Part shown: positions 5,608-12,042 of the stretch, in pieces
How positions within the stretch are numbered: position 1 is the stretch's first letter
Layout of the letters: each line of letters begins with the position of its first letter
Source: CAVPEW01 sp050247895
GTDB lineage: Bacteria; Actinomycetota; Acidimicrobiia; Acidimicrobiales; VFJN01
Assembly: GCA_050247895.1 (NCBI GenBank)
Contig: JBFWTJ010000073.1
Location: 1 to 14,219 of the forward strand
Reading direction: 5' to 3'
DNA: 14,219 nucleotides
The notes under the pieces: model-generated
Told to the model about the DNA's origin: nothing
Database searches by the model: none
The model's input: the letters and a program-made list of their open reading frames with translations, nothing else
Program-made: the position numbers and the translations under genes

Positions 5608-6645
5608 CTAGGGCATCCCCCATGCCTTGGCGACCAGCTCGTAGGACCGCAGCCGGTCCTCGCGGCCGTGGATCATGCTGGCGACCATGAGCTCGTCGGC
5701 GCCGGTCCGGGTGACCAGCTCCTCCAGCCCGGCCCGCACCTCGGCGGGGTCGCCGCAGATCAGCGGGGCCTGCCACCCGGCCACGATCGCCTTCTCGTGG
5801 GGCGAGTAGACGTGCTCGGCCGCCTCCTCGGGGGTGGGCAGGCGCGACGGCCGGCCGGTGCGCAGGCGCACGATCGACAGGGCGCTGGGACCGGCGATGT
5901 ACCGGGCGTGCGAGGAGGTGTCGGCGCAGATCACCGGCACGCCGAGCATCACGTAGGGCTCCGAGAGGGTCTCGGAGGGCCGGAAGCTCGACCGGTAGGC
6001 GTCCAGGGCGGCCGCGGTGCCGCCCGAGGCGAAGTGGTGGGCGAACGAGAACGGTAGGCCGAGCAGGCCGGCGACCTGCGCGCTGTAGTCGCTCGACCCG
6101 AGCAGCCACAGGGCGGGCCGGTAGCCCTCGGCGGGCACCGCGGTGATCCGCGGGTGCGTGCCGTCGAAGAAGGCCAGGAGGTCGCGGAGCTGCTCGGGGA
6201 AGTCGTCGGCGCCCGGGCGCGCCGCCCGGCGCAGGGCCGCCGCGGTGAACGGGTCGGTGCCCGGGGCCCGGCCCAGGCCGAGGTCGATGCGGCCGGGGTG
6301 CAGCGCCTCGAGCATCCCGAACTGCTCGGCCACGGCCAGCGCGGCGTGGTTGGGCAGCATCACGCCCCCGGCACCGAGGGTCAGGTGCTCGGTCGACGCG
6401 GCGAGGTGGGCGATGAGGACCGGAGGCGACGAGCTGGCGATGCCCGGCATGTTGTGGTGCTCGGCCACCCACATGCGGCGGTAGCCGAGTCGCTCGGCCA
6501 GCCGGGCCAGCTCGACCGATTGCGACAGGGCCGCGGCCGGCGTCGATCCCTCGACGACCGGTGCGAGCTCGAGGACCGACAGCGGCGGGCGCGGCGGGGC
6601 GGGCAGGGGCACGAAAGGGTGCAACGTGTCCGGTTCCGCTCGCAT
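5608..6645 (-). CDS. Luciferase-like (LLM class) flavin-dependent oxidoreductase
   Basis: The 345-residue product belongs to the bacterial luciferase-like monooxygenases, which use reduced FMN or F420 to oxidise organic substrates. Recognisable features are LSVLELAPV (22-30), RLAERLGYRRMWVAEHHNMPG (about 48-68; AEHHN is a hallmark), a GAGGVMLPNHAALAVAEQF-like strand-loop-helix near 90-110, and HPGRIDLGLGRAPGTD, the typical segment contacting the flavin phosphate. The pattern matches the large MsnO8-like actinobacterial group, for which substrates are rarely known. The ATG at 6645 gives a proline-rich N-terminal lead of about 20 residues and lacks a clear ribosome-binding site, so the real start could be further in. 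It is the first gene of a likely pair with the aldo/keto reductase. The partner would suit a redox modification of a shared small molecule, which is inference. Confidence 0.9.
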   Translation of the reverse strand: MRAEPDTLHPFVPLPAPPRPPLSVLELAPVVEGSTPAAALSQSVELARLAERLGYRRMWVAEHHNMPGIASSSPPVLIAHLAASTEHLTLGAGGVMLPNHAALAVAEQFGMLEALHPGRIDLGLGRAPGTDPFTAAALRRAARPGADDFPEQLRDLLAFFDGTHPRITAVPAEGYRPALWLLGSSDYSAQVAGLLGLPFSFAHHFASGGTAAALDAYRSSFRPSETLSEPYVMLGVPVICADTSSHARYIAGPSALSIVRLRTGRPSRLPTPEEAAEHVYSPHEKAIVAGWQAPLICGDPAEVRAGLEELVTRTGADELMVASMIHGREDRLRSYELVAKAWGMP

Positions 6646-6664
6646 TCCGGGCCCGCCGGCCCCC

Positions 6665-6670
6665 GATTTA
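6665..6670 (-). promoter_or_regulatory. Possible -10 element for the luciferase-like gene
   Basis: TAAATC on the minus strand (GATTTA on the plus strand) is the only AT-rich hexamer in a very GC-rich gap. It lies 19 bases before the ATG of the luciferase-like gene. No matching -35 is seen. Confidence 0.3.
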
Positions 6671-6754
6671 CCTGAGGACAGGCATGCCGGCGGGCCGGCG
6701 GTGCGTCACCCTGGGCCCTGCGGGCCGAAGGGGGACCGGACCAGGAGGTCGGCG

Positions 6755-7066
6755 TTGCCAGTGGAGGTCGAACAGCCGGAGCGGCCCGAGATGACCGACG
6801 AGTACCCGCTCGATCCGATGATCCGGGCGTGCCTGGCCGGGGGGATCGTGCTGCGGCGCCCCGACCGGGGACCGGGCGTCCGCTGGCTCCAGCAGGCGCT
6901 GGTCGACCTGGGCTACGACCTGCCCGCGCACGGCGTCGACGGGATCTTCGGGCCCGAGACGGCCGCGGCGGTGGTCGCCTTCAAGGTCGACAACGGCATC
7001 GAGCCGCCCGATCCGGTCGTGGGCGTGCACGCCGCCCAGGTGTTGGCCGAGCTCCTGTCGTACTGA
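6755..7066 (+). CDS. Small peptidoglycan-binding-domain protein
   Basis: The 103-residue product carries one peptidoglycan-binding-1-type repeat. GVRWLQQALVDLGY (41-54), then GVDGIFGPETAAAVVAFKVDNG (60-81), shows the standard helix, the GxFGxxT turn and the second helix. The last 20 residues form a further short helix. In enzymes this fold anchors hydrolases to the cell wall, but here no enzyme domain, signal peptide or membrane segment is visible. Its place of action is therefore unclear. I chose TTG at 6755 because AGGAGG (6743-6748) stands 6 bases before it. A GTG at 6761 and an ATG at 6791 are also in frame; the ATG would leave a 91-residue protein that still holds the whole domain, but has only a weak GGAG at 6778-6781. 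It precedes the HU gene by 88 bases and probably has its own transcript. Confidence 0.72.
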   Translation: MPVEVEQPERPEMTDEYPLDPMIRACLAGGIVLRRPDRGPGVRWLQQALVDLGYDLPAHGVDGIFGPETAAAVVAFKVDNGIEPPDPVVGVHAAQVLAELLSY

Positions 7067-7106
7067 GCCGGCCCACGGCATCCACCCTGGCGCGGGCAAG
7101 CCTCGG

Positions 7107-7112
7107 TACCGT
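7107..7112 (+). promoter_or_regulatory. Candidate -10 element of the HU gene
   Basis: TACCGT (7107-7112) fits TAnnnT and would start transcription near 7119, leaving a leader of about 35 bases that contains AAGGAG (7142-7147), 7 bases before the ATG. No convincing -35 was found. Confidence 0.4.
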
Positions 7113-7154
7113 GGCTCCGGCCTCGAGCCAGGCCAGCAGACAAGGAGACTTCGG

Positions 7155-7430
7155 ATGAACAAGGCAGAGCTCGTCAGCGCGGTCGCGGCAAGCTCGGGGG
7201 AGACCCAGAGCACCGTGCAGTCCGTGCTGTCCGCCTTCGAGGACACCGTCACCAAGACCGTCGCCGATGGCGGCAAGGTCACCCTGCCGGGGTTCCTCAC
7301 CTTCGAGCGGTCGGAGCGCGCCGCCCGCACCGGTCGGAACCCGGCCACGGGAGAGGAGATCCAGATCGCCGCGGCGTCGGTGCCCAAGGTCAAGGTCGGC
7401 AAGACCTTCAAGGACGCCGTCATCGGCTGA
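7155..7430 (+). CDS. hup: HU-family nucleoid DNA-binding protein
   Basis: The 91-residue product is a full-length HU/IHF-type protein, a small dimeric histone-like factor that bends and compacts DNA. The pattern is complete: MNKAELVSAVA at the N-terminus, a helical body with VQSVLSAFEDTV, then GGKVTLPGFLTFE (46-58), the DNA-gripping arm RTGRNPATGEEI (about 65-76) with its Asn-Pro intercalation motif, and the C-terminal VKVGKTFKDAV helix. Unlike the mycobacterial and streptomycete HupS type it has no lysine/alanine-rich tail. The ATG at 7155 is firm, with AAGGAG at the right distance. High expression would be expected of this family. It stands alone between the small peptidoglycan-binding protein and putA. 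Confidence 0.96.
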   Translation: MNKAELVSAVAASSGETQSTVQSVLSAFEDTVTKTVADGGKVTLPGFLTFERSERAARTGRNPATGEEIQIAAASVPKVKVGKTFKDAVIG

Positions 7431-7446
7431 CCGACCACCATCGGTC
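7429..7446 (+). terminator. Weak hairpin overlapping the HU stop codon
   Basis: GACCGA (7429-7434) and TCGGTC (7441-7446) are exact inverse complements around a 6-base loop. The stem begins within the HU stop codon. No T tract follows, so terminator function is only suggested. Confidence 0.3.
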
Positions 7447-7544
7447 GTGCGCGCCGGACGGCGGTGAGGCCCTCGGGCCCGCCGCGGGCCGGCGCGCTGC
7501 GCGTCGGAGCGCAAGCACCCCGGCGGGAGGTGTGCGCCCCGCGG

Positions 7545-7558
7545 TACGGTCCGGACGA
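7545..7558 (+). promoter_or_regulatory. TAnnnT -10 element giving a probably leaderless putA mRNA
   Basis: TACGGT (7545-7550) ends 7 bases before the putA ATG at 7558, and the bases between carry no ribosome-binding sequence. Spacing predicts a start of transcription at the first base of the start codon. No clear -35 is present. Confidence 0.5.
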
Positions 7559-10554
7559 TGGACCCCGCAGACGTCGAACGCGACACGGTCGCGCTGGCCC
7601 GGAGGATCGCCGAGCTGGGCACCGGGCAGCGCTCGAAGGTCTTCCGCATGTCGTGGTGGAGCGAGCGGATGATGGACTGGGCCATGGAGCGCCCGGCCTT
7701 CAAGGCCCGGCTCTTCCGGTTCGTCGACGTCTTCCCCGCCCTGCTCGACGACGCCGACATCGCCCGGCACCTGGGCGAGTACTTCGACGGCGTCGAGGTC
7801 CCCCGGGTCCTCGACGTGGGCGTCGACCTCGCCGACCGCGTGCCCTTCGGGCGGTCGCTGGAGTCGCGGATCGCCCGGCGCAACATCGCCCGGATGGCCG
7901 CGCAGTTCATCGTCGGGGAGGATCCGGCCGAGGCCGTCGAGGGCCTCCACCGGCTCTGGCGGCGGGGGAGCGCGGCGACCGTCGACCTGCTGGGCGAGAA
8001 GACGGTGGTCGGCACGGAGGCCGACCGCTACCAGGCCCGGGTCCTCGAGCTGATCACCGTGCTGTCGGACGCGGCCGTCGGCTGGGCGCCCGACGACCAC
8101 CTCGAGCGCGACGACCTGGGCCTGCTGCCCCGGGTCAACGTGAGCATCAAGCCGACGGCCCTGGCCACCCACTACGAGCCGCTGTCGCGCGAGGTGGGCC
8201 TGGCCGGGGCGGCCGAGCGCATCCGGCCCATCCTGCGACTGGCCCGGGATCGTGGCGCCCACGTCCACTTCGACATGGAGCACTACGACGCCAAGGACCT
8301 GACCCTCCAGCTGTTCCGGGACCTGCTCGGCGAGGACGAGTTCGCCGAGGTCCACGCCGGGATCGTGGTCCAGGCCTACCTGCGGGACTCCCGAGACGAC
8401 CTGGCCGACCTCGTCGCCTGGGGTGCCCGCCGGGCCAACCCGATCACGGTGCGGCTGGTCAAGGGCGCCTACTGGGACGCCGAGACGGTGCACGCCCGGG
8501 CCGCGGGCTGGCCGGTCCCGGTCTTCGAGGACAAGCGGGAGAGCGACGCCAACTACGAGCGGTGCACCCGCCTGCTGCACGACCACCACGGCGAGGTGCG
8601 GGCGGCCTTCGGCTCCCACAACCTGCGGTCGCTGGCCTACGCGATCAGCTACGGCCGCCGGCGCGGCGTGCCCGACCACGGCTTCGAGCTCCAGATGCTC
8701 TACGGCATGGCCGAGCCCATGCACGAGGCGATCAAGCGCCTCGGCCTGCGCCTGCGGGTCTACGGGCCGGTCGGCGAGCTGGTCCCCGGCATGGCGTACC
8801 TGGTCCGCCGGCTGCTGGAGAACACGTCCAACGAGTCCTTCGTGCGGCACCGCTTCGCCGAGGGACGCGAGCTCGACGACCTGCTCGTCCCGCCCCGGGT
8901 CGACCACCTCCCGGGGCCCACCACGCCGGTGGAGGTCACGCCCTCGGTCGCCGACGCGCCGGGCGGCTACCGGCCCGAGCCGTTGCGGGAGTGGCGCCGG
9001 GCCTCGGCCCGGTCCTCCTTCGCGGTGGCCGTCGACCAGGTGGGCGGGCGCCTGTCGGGCCGGGGGATCGAGGTCCCCGCGCTGATCGACGGGGAGAGGG
9101 TCCGCACGGCGCGCACCATCGACTCGGTCGATCCCGGCCGGCCGTCGGTGCGGGTCGCGACCTCGGCGGCCTGCGGGCCGGCCCAGGTCGACGACGCGGT
9201 CGCCGCGGCCCGCCGCGAGGAGGAGCGCTGGCGGCGCACGCCGGCGGTCGAGCGGGCCCGGCTGCTGTTCGCCGCGGCCGACCGGATGCGCCGTCGCCGG
9301 GACGAGATCGCCGCGCTGGAGTGCTTCGAGTCGGCCAAGCCCTGGGACCAGGCCGACGCCGACGTGTGCGAGGCCATCGACTTCTGCGAGTACTACGGCC
9401 GCGAGGCCCTGCGCCTGGAGGACCCGGACCGGGTCGCGGGCCGGGTCCAGTCGCCGCCGGGCGAGCTGAACCGCCTCGGCTACCAGGGCAAGGGCGTCAC
9501 CGCGGTGATCGCGCCGTGGAACTTCCCGCTGGCCATCCCGTGCGGGATGGCGGTCGCCGCGCTGGCCGCGGGGAACCCGGTGATCCTCAAGCCGGCCGAG
9601 CAGTCGCCCGCGGTGGCCTGGGAGCTGGCCGAGGCCCTGCTGGGCGCCGGGGTGCCCCCCGGGGTGTTCCAGCTCCTCCCCGGCCTGGGCGAGGACGTCG
9701 GCGCGCCGCTGGTGGCCCACCCCGACGTGGCGGTGATCGCCTTCACCGGCTCCAAGGCCGTCGGCCTCGAGATCGTCCGCCAGGCCGGGATCCACCGCGC
9801 CGGCCAGCGCCACATCAAGCGGGTGGTGTGCGAGCTGGGCGGCAAGAACGCGCTGGTCGTGGACCACGACGCCGACCTGGACCAGGCCGTGCCCGCGGCG
9901 GCCTACTCGGCCTTCGGCTACGCGGGGCAGAAGTGCTCGGCCGCGTCGCGCCTGATCGTGCACGACGCGGTCTACGACGTGGTGCTGGAGCGCCTGGTCG
10001 GCGCCAGCCGCGAGCTGGTCGTGGGCCACCCGTCGCGGCCCGAGGTGCAGGTCGGCCCGGTCATCGACGCCGAGGCCCACGAACGGGTCCGGGGCTGGGT
10101 GGCCAAGGCGGCGTCGATGGGCCGGGTCGCCCTGGCCCGCACCGACGTGCCGGCCGAGGGCTTCTACGTCGGGCCGACGATCGTGGAGGTCGACGACCCG
10201 TCGGCGCCGATCGCGGTGGAGGAGATCTTCGGCCCGGTGCTCACCGTGCTGCGGGCCCGCGACCTCGACCACGCCCTGGAGCTGGCCAACGACGTCGACT
10301 ACGCGTTGACCGCAGGGATCTTCTCCCGCTCGCCCGCCCACCTGGAGCAGGCCGCGGCCGAGCTGCGGGCCGGCAACGTGTACCTGAACCGCCACATCAC
10401 CGGTGCGGTGGTCGGCCGCCAGCCCTTCGGGGGCTATGGCATGTCCGGCGTCGGCTCCAAGGCGGGCGGCCCCGACTACCTGCTCCAGTTCGTCGACCCC
10501 CGGGCCACCACCGAGAACACCCTGCGCCAGGGCTTCTCGCCCGACACGGTCTGA
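7558..10554 (+). CDS. putA: Bifunctional proline dehydrogenase / L-glutamate gamma-semialdehyde dehydrogenase
   Basis: The 998-residue product oxidises proline to glutamate in two steps. The FAD-dependent proline dehydrogenase barrel spans about residues 90-435: SIKPTAL (196-202), VHFDMEHYDAKD (236-247), VQAYLRDS (271-278), VRLVKGAYWDAE (298-309), KRESDANYE (326-334) and the substrate-site stretch ENTSNESFVR (421-430). An NAD-dependent aldehyde dehydrogenase follows from about 500: APWNFP (652-657), KPAEQSP (678-684), FTGSKAVG (729-736), catalytic Glu759 in CELGGKN and catalytic Cys793 in GQKCSA. The C-terminal QPFGGYGMSG is also present. There is no ribbon-helix-helix DNA-binding domain at the N-terminus, so unlike enterobacterial PutA it should not repress its own gene. 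Electrons probably go to the membrane quinone pool. It converges on the Lrp/AsnC gene, a family that often controls proline and other amino-acid catabolism. Confidence 0.96.
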   Translation: MDPADVERDTVALARRIAELGTGQRSKVFRMSWWSERMMDWAMERPAFKARLFRFVDVFPALLDDADIARHLGEYFDGVEVPRVLDVGVDLADRVPFGRSLESRIARRNIARMAAQFIVGEDPAEAVEGLHRLWRRGSAATVDLLGEKTVVGTEADRYQARVLELITVLSDAAVGWAPDDHLERDDLGLLPRVNVSIKPTALATHYEPLSREVGLAGAAERIRPILRLARDRGAHVHFDMEHYDAKDLTLQLFRDLLGEDEFAEVHAGIVVQAYLRDSRDDLADLVAWGARRANPITVRLVKGAYWDAETVHARAAGWPVPVFEDKRESDANYERCTRLLHDHHGEVRAAFGSHNLRSLAYAISYGRRRGVPDHGFELQMLYGMAEPMHEAIKRLGLRLRVYGPVGELVPGMAYLVRRLLENTSNESFVRHRFAEGRELDDLLVPPRVDHLPGPTTPVEVTPSVADAPGGYRPEPLREWRRASARSSFAVAVDQVGGRLSGRGIEVPALIDGERVRTARTIDSVDPGRPSVRVATSAACGPAQVDDAVAAARREEERWRRTPAVERARLLFAAADRMRRRRDEIAALECFESAKPWDQADADVCEAIDFCEYYGREALRLEDPDRVAGRVQSPPGELNRLGYQGKGVTAVIAPWNFPLAIPCGMAVAALAAGNPVILKPAEQSPAVAWELAEALLGAGVPPGVFQLLPGLGEDVGAPLVAHPDVAVIAFTGSKAVGLEIVRQAGIHRAGQRHIKRVVCELGGKNALVVDHDADLDQAVPAAAYSAFGYAGQKCSAASRLIVHDAVYDVVLERLVGASRELVVGHPSRPEVQVGPVIDAEAHERVRGWVAKAASMGRVALARTDVPAEGFYVGPTIVEVDDPSAPIAVEEIFGPVLTVLRARDLDHALELANDVDYALTAGIFSRSPAHLEQAAAELRAGNVYLNRHITGAVVGRQPFGGYGMSGVGSKAGGPDYLLQFVDPRATTENTLRQGFSPDTV

Positions 10555-10592
10555 GGCGCCGGGACGAGCCAGCCGGCCGGGGGGTGGTGGCC

Positions 10593-11111
10593 TCAGGCCC
10601 GGCGGGCGGGGCGGGTCGGCGGGTTCCGGCGCTCGTCGTCGTCGATGACCTGGGCGACCAGCGGGAGGACCCGGTGGCGGACCTGCTCGGTCAGGGCCAT
10701 CTGGGTGGTGGTGCGGGCGATGCCGGGGACCTCGAGCATCCGGCCGAGCACCTCCTGGAGGTGCTCGTTGCTGCGGGCCACGACCCGGCAGTGGAGGTCG
10801 CCCGGACCGGTGGTGGCGTGGGCCTCCAGGACCTCGGGGATCGAGCGCAGGTGGGCGGCGACGTCGCCGAGCCGTCCCTGGGCGATCTCGAGGGTGACGA
10901 AGGCGAGGACCTCGTAGCCCATGGCCCGCAGGTCGAGGTCGGGGTCGAAGCCCGAGATGATGCCGCGCCGCTGGAGCTTGTCCAGGCGGGCCTGTACCGT
11001 GCCGCGCGCCACGCCGAGCTGCCGGGCGAGCTCCATGACGCCGGCGCGGGGGGTCTCGCACATGGCCTGGATGAGACGGGCGTCGAGCGCGTCGATTCCG
11101 ATGGGCAACAT
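10593..11111 (-). CDS. Lrp/AsnC-family transcriptional regulator
   Basis: The product (172 residues from the start chosen) has the two-part layout of the family. The N-terminal helix-turn-helix opens with IDALDARLIQAM (6-17) and continues through MELARQLGVARGTVQARLDKLQRRGII (about 26-52). The C-terminal RAM ligand-binding domain covers about residues 65-150, including EVLEAHATTGPGDLHCRV. Such regulators bind amino acids and act as dimers to octamers. The gene is divergent from a tyrosine-catabolic operon and convergent with putA, so a role in aromatic amino-acid or proline control is likely; this is inferred. The start is uncertain: ATG codons at 11111, 11120 and 11162 are in frame. I prefer 11111, where the family's homology begins and TAGACAT ends 7 bases upstream, suggesting a leaderless start. 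A basic, proline-rich tail extends past the usual 150-160-residue length. Confidence 0.9.
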   Translation of the reverse strand: MLPIGIDALDARLIQAMCETPRAGVMELARQLGVARGTVQARLDKLQRRGIISGFDPDLDLRAMGYEVLAFVTLEIAQGRLGDVAAHLRSIPEVLEAHATTGPGDLHCRVVARSNEHLQEVLGRMLEVPGIARTTTQMALTEQVRHRVLPLVAQVIDDDERRNPPTRPARRA

Positions 11112-11124
11112 GAGCAGCATGTCT

Positions 11125-11139
11125 AACACGCTGAGTGTT
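11125..11139. promoter_or_regulatory. Inverted repeat AACAC-n5-GTGTT, candidate regulator site next to lrp start
   Basis: Perfect 5-bp arms flank GCTGA immediately upstream of the preferred lrp start and overlap where its promoter would be. The 15-bp size matches the usual Lrp-type site length. Autoregulation by the adjacent regulator is inferred. Confidence 0.45.
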
Positions 11140-11174
11140 CGCCTGCGCACAACGTCCATCATCCGGCCATCTCG

Positions 11175-11180
11175 TTGACC
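11175..11180 (+). promoter_or_regulatory. Possible -35 (TTGACC) of the tyrosine operon
   Basis: TTGACC at 11175-11180 is 56 bases before the first gene of the plus-strand operon. The hexamer 17 bases on (TTGACT, 11198-11203) is not a good -10 and overlaps an inverted repeat, so the promoter is only tentatively placed. Confidence 0.25.
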
Positions 11181-11199
11181 TGGATGACGGACCCACCTT

Positions 11200-11216
11200 G
11201 ACTGAGGTGGTCAGTC
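11200..11216. promoter_or_regulatory. Inverted repeat GACTGA-n5-TCAGTC, candidate operator of the tyrosine operon
   Basis: Perfect 6-bp arms flank GGTGG, ending 8 bases before the ribosome-binding site of the first operon gene. Its centre is 76 bp, about seven helical turns, from the centre of the AACAC/GTGTT repeat. Size and position suit a dimeric regulator such as the neighbouring Lrp/AsnC protein. Confidence 0.5.
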
Positions 11217-11235
11217 CGCACAGCAGGGGGATGCC

Positions 11236-12042
11236 ATGCCGCTGGTCGCCCGCGACCTCGCCTCGGTCCAGGAGCAGGTCGACGAGATCGTCGAGACCCA
11301 CCCGGTGGTGACGGCCAACCCGTACACCCGCTGGTTCGCCACGGGGGCGGCCACCCGGGGGGAGGTGCGCCACCTCACGGTGCAGTTCTCCGTCTTCAGC
11401 CACCTGTTCGTGGAGGCCCAGCTCCGCAAGGTGGTGAACGCGCCCGACCTGGACGCCTACCGGGCCGGCAAGGAGATCCTGCTCAACGAGCTCGGGGTCG
11501 TCTTCGCCGGGCGGCGGGTCGAGGGCGACGGGACCGATCCGGACCTGGTCGCCGTCGAGGGCTCGGTCGAGGGAGGGCGTTTCCGCTTCGGTGCCGCCCA
11601 CTTCGAGTGGCTCGTGCGCTTCGCCGAGCCGCTCGGGCTTGGCTTCGGCGACCTGGGCAAGCGGCGACACGGCACCGAGCCGACGCTGTTCTTCTGCGAC
11701 GAGCTCCGGCGGGTCTACGGCTCGGAAGACCCCGCGGTGGCCGAGGGGGCGAGCTACGCCGTCGAGCACTGGGCCGCGGCGGGCTTCTGGAAGGAGCTGA
11801 TCGCCGGGCTGGAGGCGTTCAAGGCCCGCGAGTGCCCGGAGCTGCCGATGGCCTTCTGGGCCTGGCACGACCGGGTCGAGGACCAGCACGCGGCCCACAC
11901 GGCCGACGAGCTGGCCCAGGCCCTCGACCAGGCCTGGTTCGACGAGGAGCGCTTCTGCACCGGGGCGCGGCGCATGCTCGACGGCGTCGCCGCGTTCTGG
12001 AACGGCCTGTGGCAGGACCACGTCGACGGGATCGAGCGATGA
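11236..12042 (+). CDS. Haem-oxygenase-fold, TenA/HDO-like putative diiron oxidase
   Basis: The 268-residue, all-helical product resembles the haem-oxygenase-like / TenA / 'iron-containing redox enzyme' superfamily. Some of its members (CADD, UndA, SznF, BesC) use two irons and O2 for oxidations or C-C cleavage. Candidate ligands in the expected order are Glu85 (in LLNELG), His122 (in AAHFEW), Glu177 (in AVEHW), then His211, Glu215 and His218 in HDRVEDQH. The last fits the family's H-x3-(D/E)-x2-H helix. About 20 extra residues separate Glu85 and His122, so the first two are less secure. No thiaminase-type cysteine motif was recognised. It leads an operon with hppD (ATGA overlap) and hmgA, so its substrate is probably a tyrosine-derived aromatic; this is inference. 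The ATG at 11236 has AGGGGG (11225-11230) 5 bases upstream. Iron binding and reaction are unproven. Confidence 0.72.
   Translation: MPLVARDLASVQEQVDEIVETHPVVTANPYTRWFATGAATRGEVRHLTVQFSVFSHLFVEAQLRKVVNAPDLDAYRAGKEILLNELGVVFAGRRVEGDGTDPDLVAVEGSVEGGRFRFGAAHFEWLVRFAEPLGLGFGDLGKRRHGTEPTLFFCDELRRVYGSEDPAVAEGASYAVEHWAAAGFWKELIAGLEAFKARECPELPMAFWAWHDRVEDQHAAHTADELAQALDQAWFDEERFCTGARRMLDGVAAFWNGLWQDHVDGIER

Noticed and set aside
4841..6472. A 543-codon minus-strand frame across the aldo/keto reductase and luciferase-like genes
   Set aside because: It runs in a shifted frame through two complete, motif-rich genes and is itself Arg/Pro/Gly-rich without motifs.
10555..10592. Terminator hairpin between putA and lrp
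   Set aside because: Only short, interrupted GC pairings were found; no stem convincing enough to list.
7464..11126. A plus-strand open frame of about 1,220 codons overlapping putA in another frame
   Set aside because: Arg/Gly/Pro/Ala-rich shadow translation; the overlapping putA frame has all catalytic motifs.
7420..12021. A minus-strand open frame of more than 1,500 codons opposite putA and the oxidase-like gene
   Set aside because: It lies antisense to well-recognised enzymes, has a His/Arg/Gly/Asp/Val-biased composition typical of the complement of GC-rich codons, and shows no family motif.
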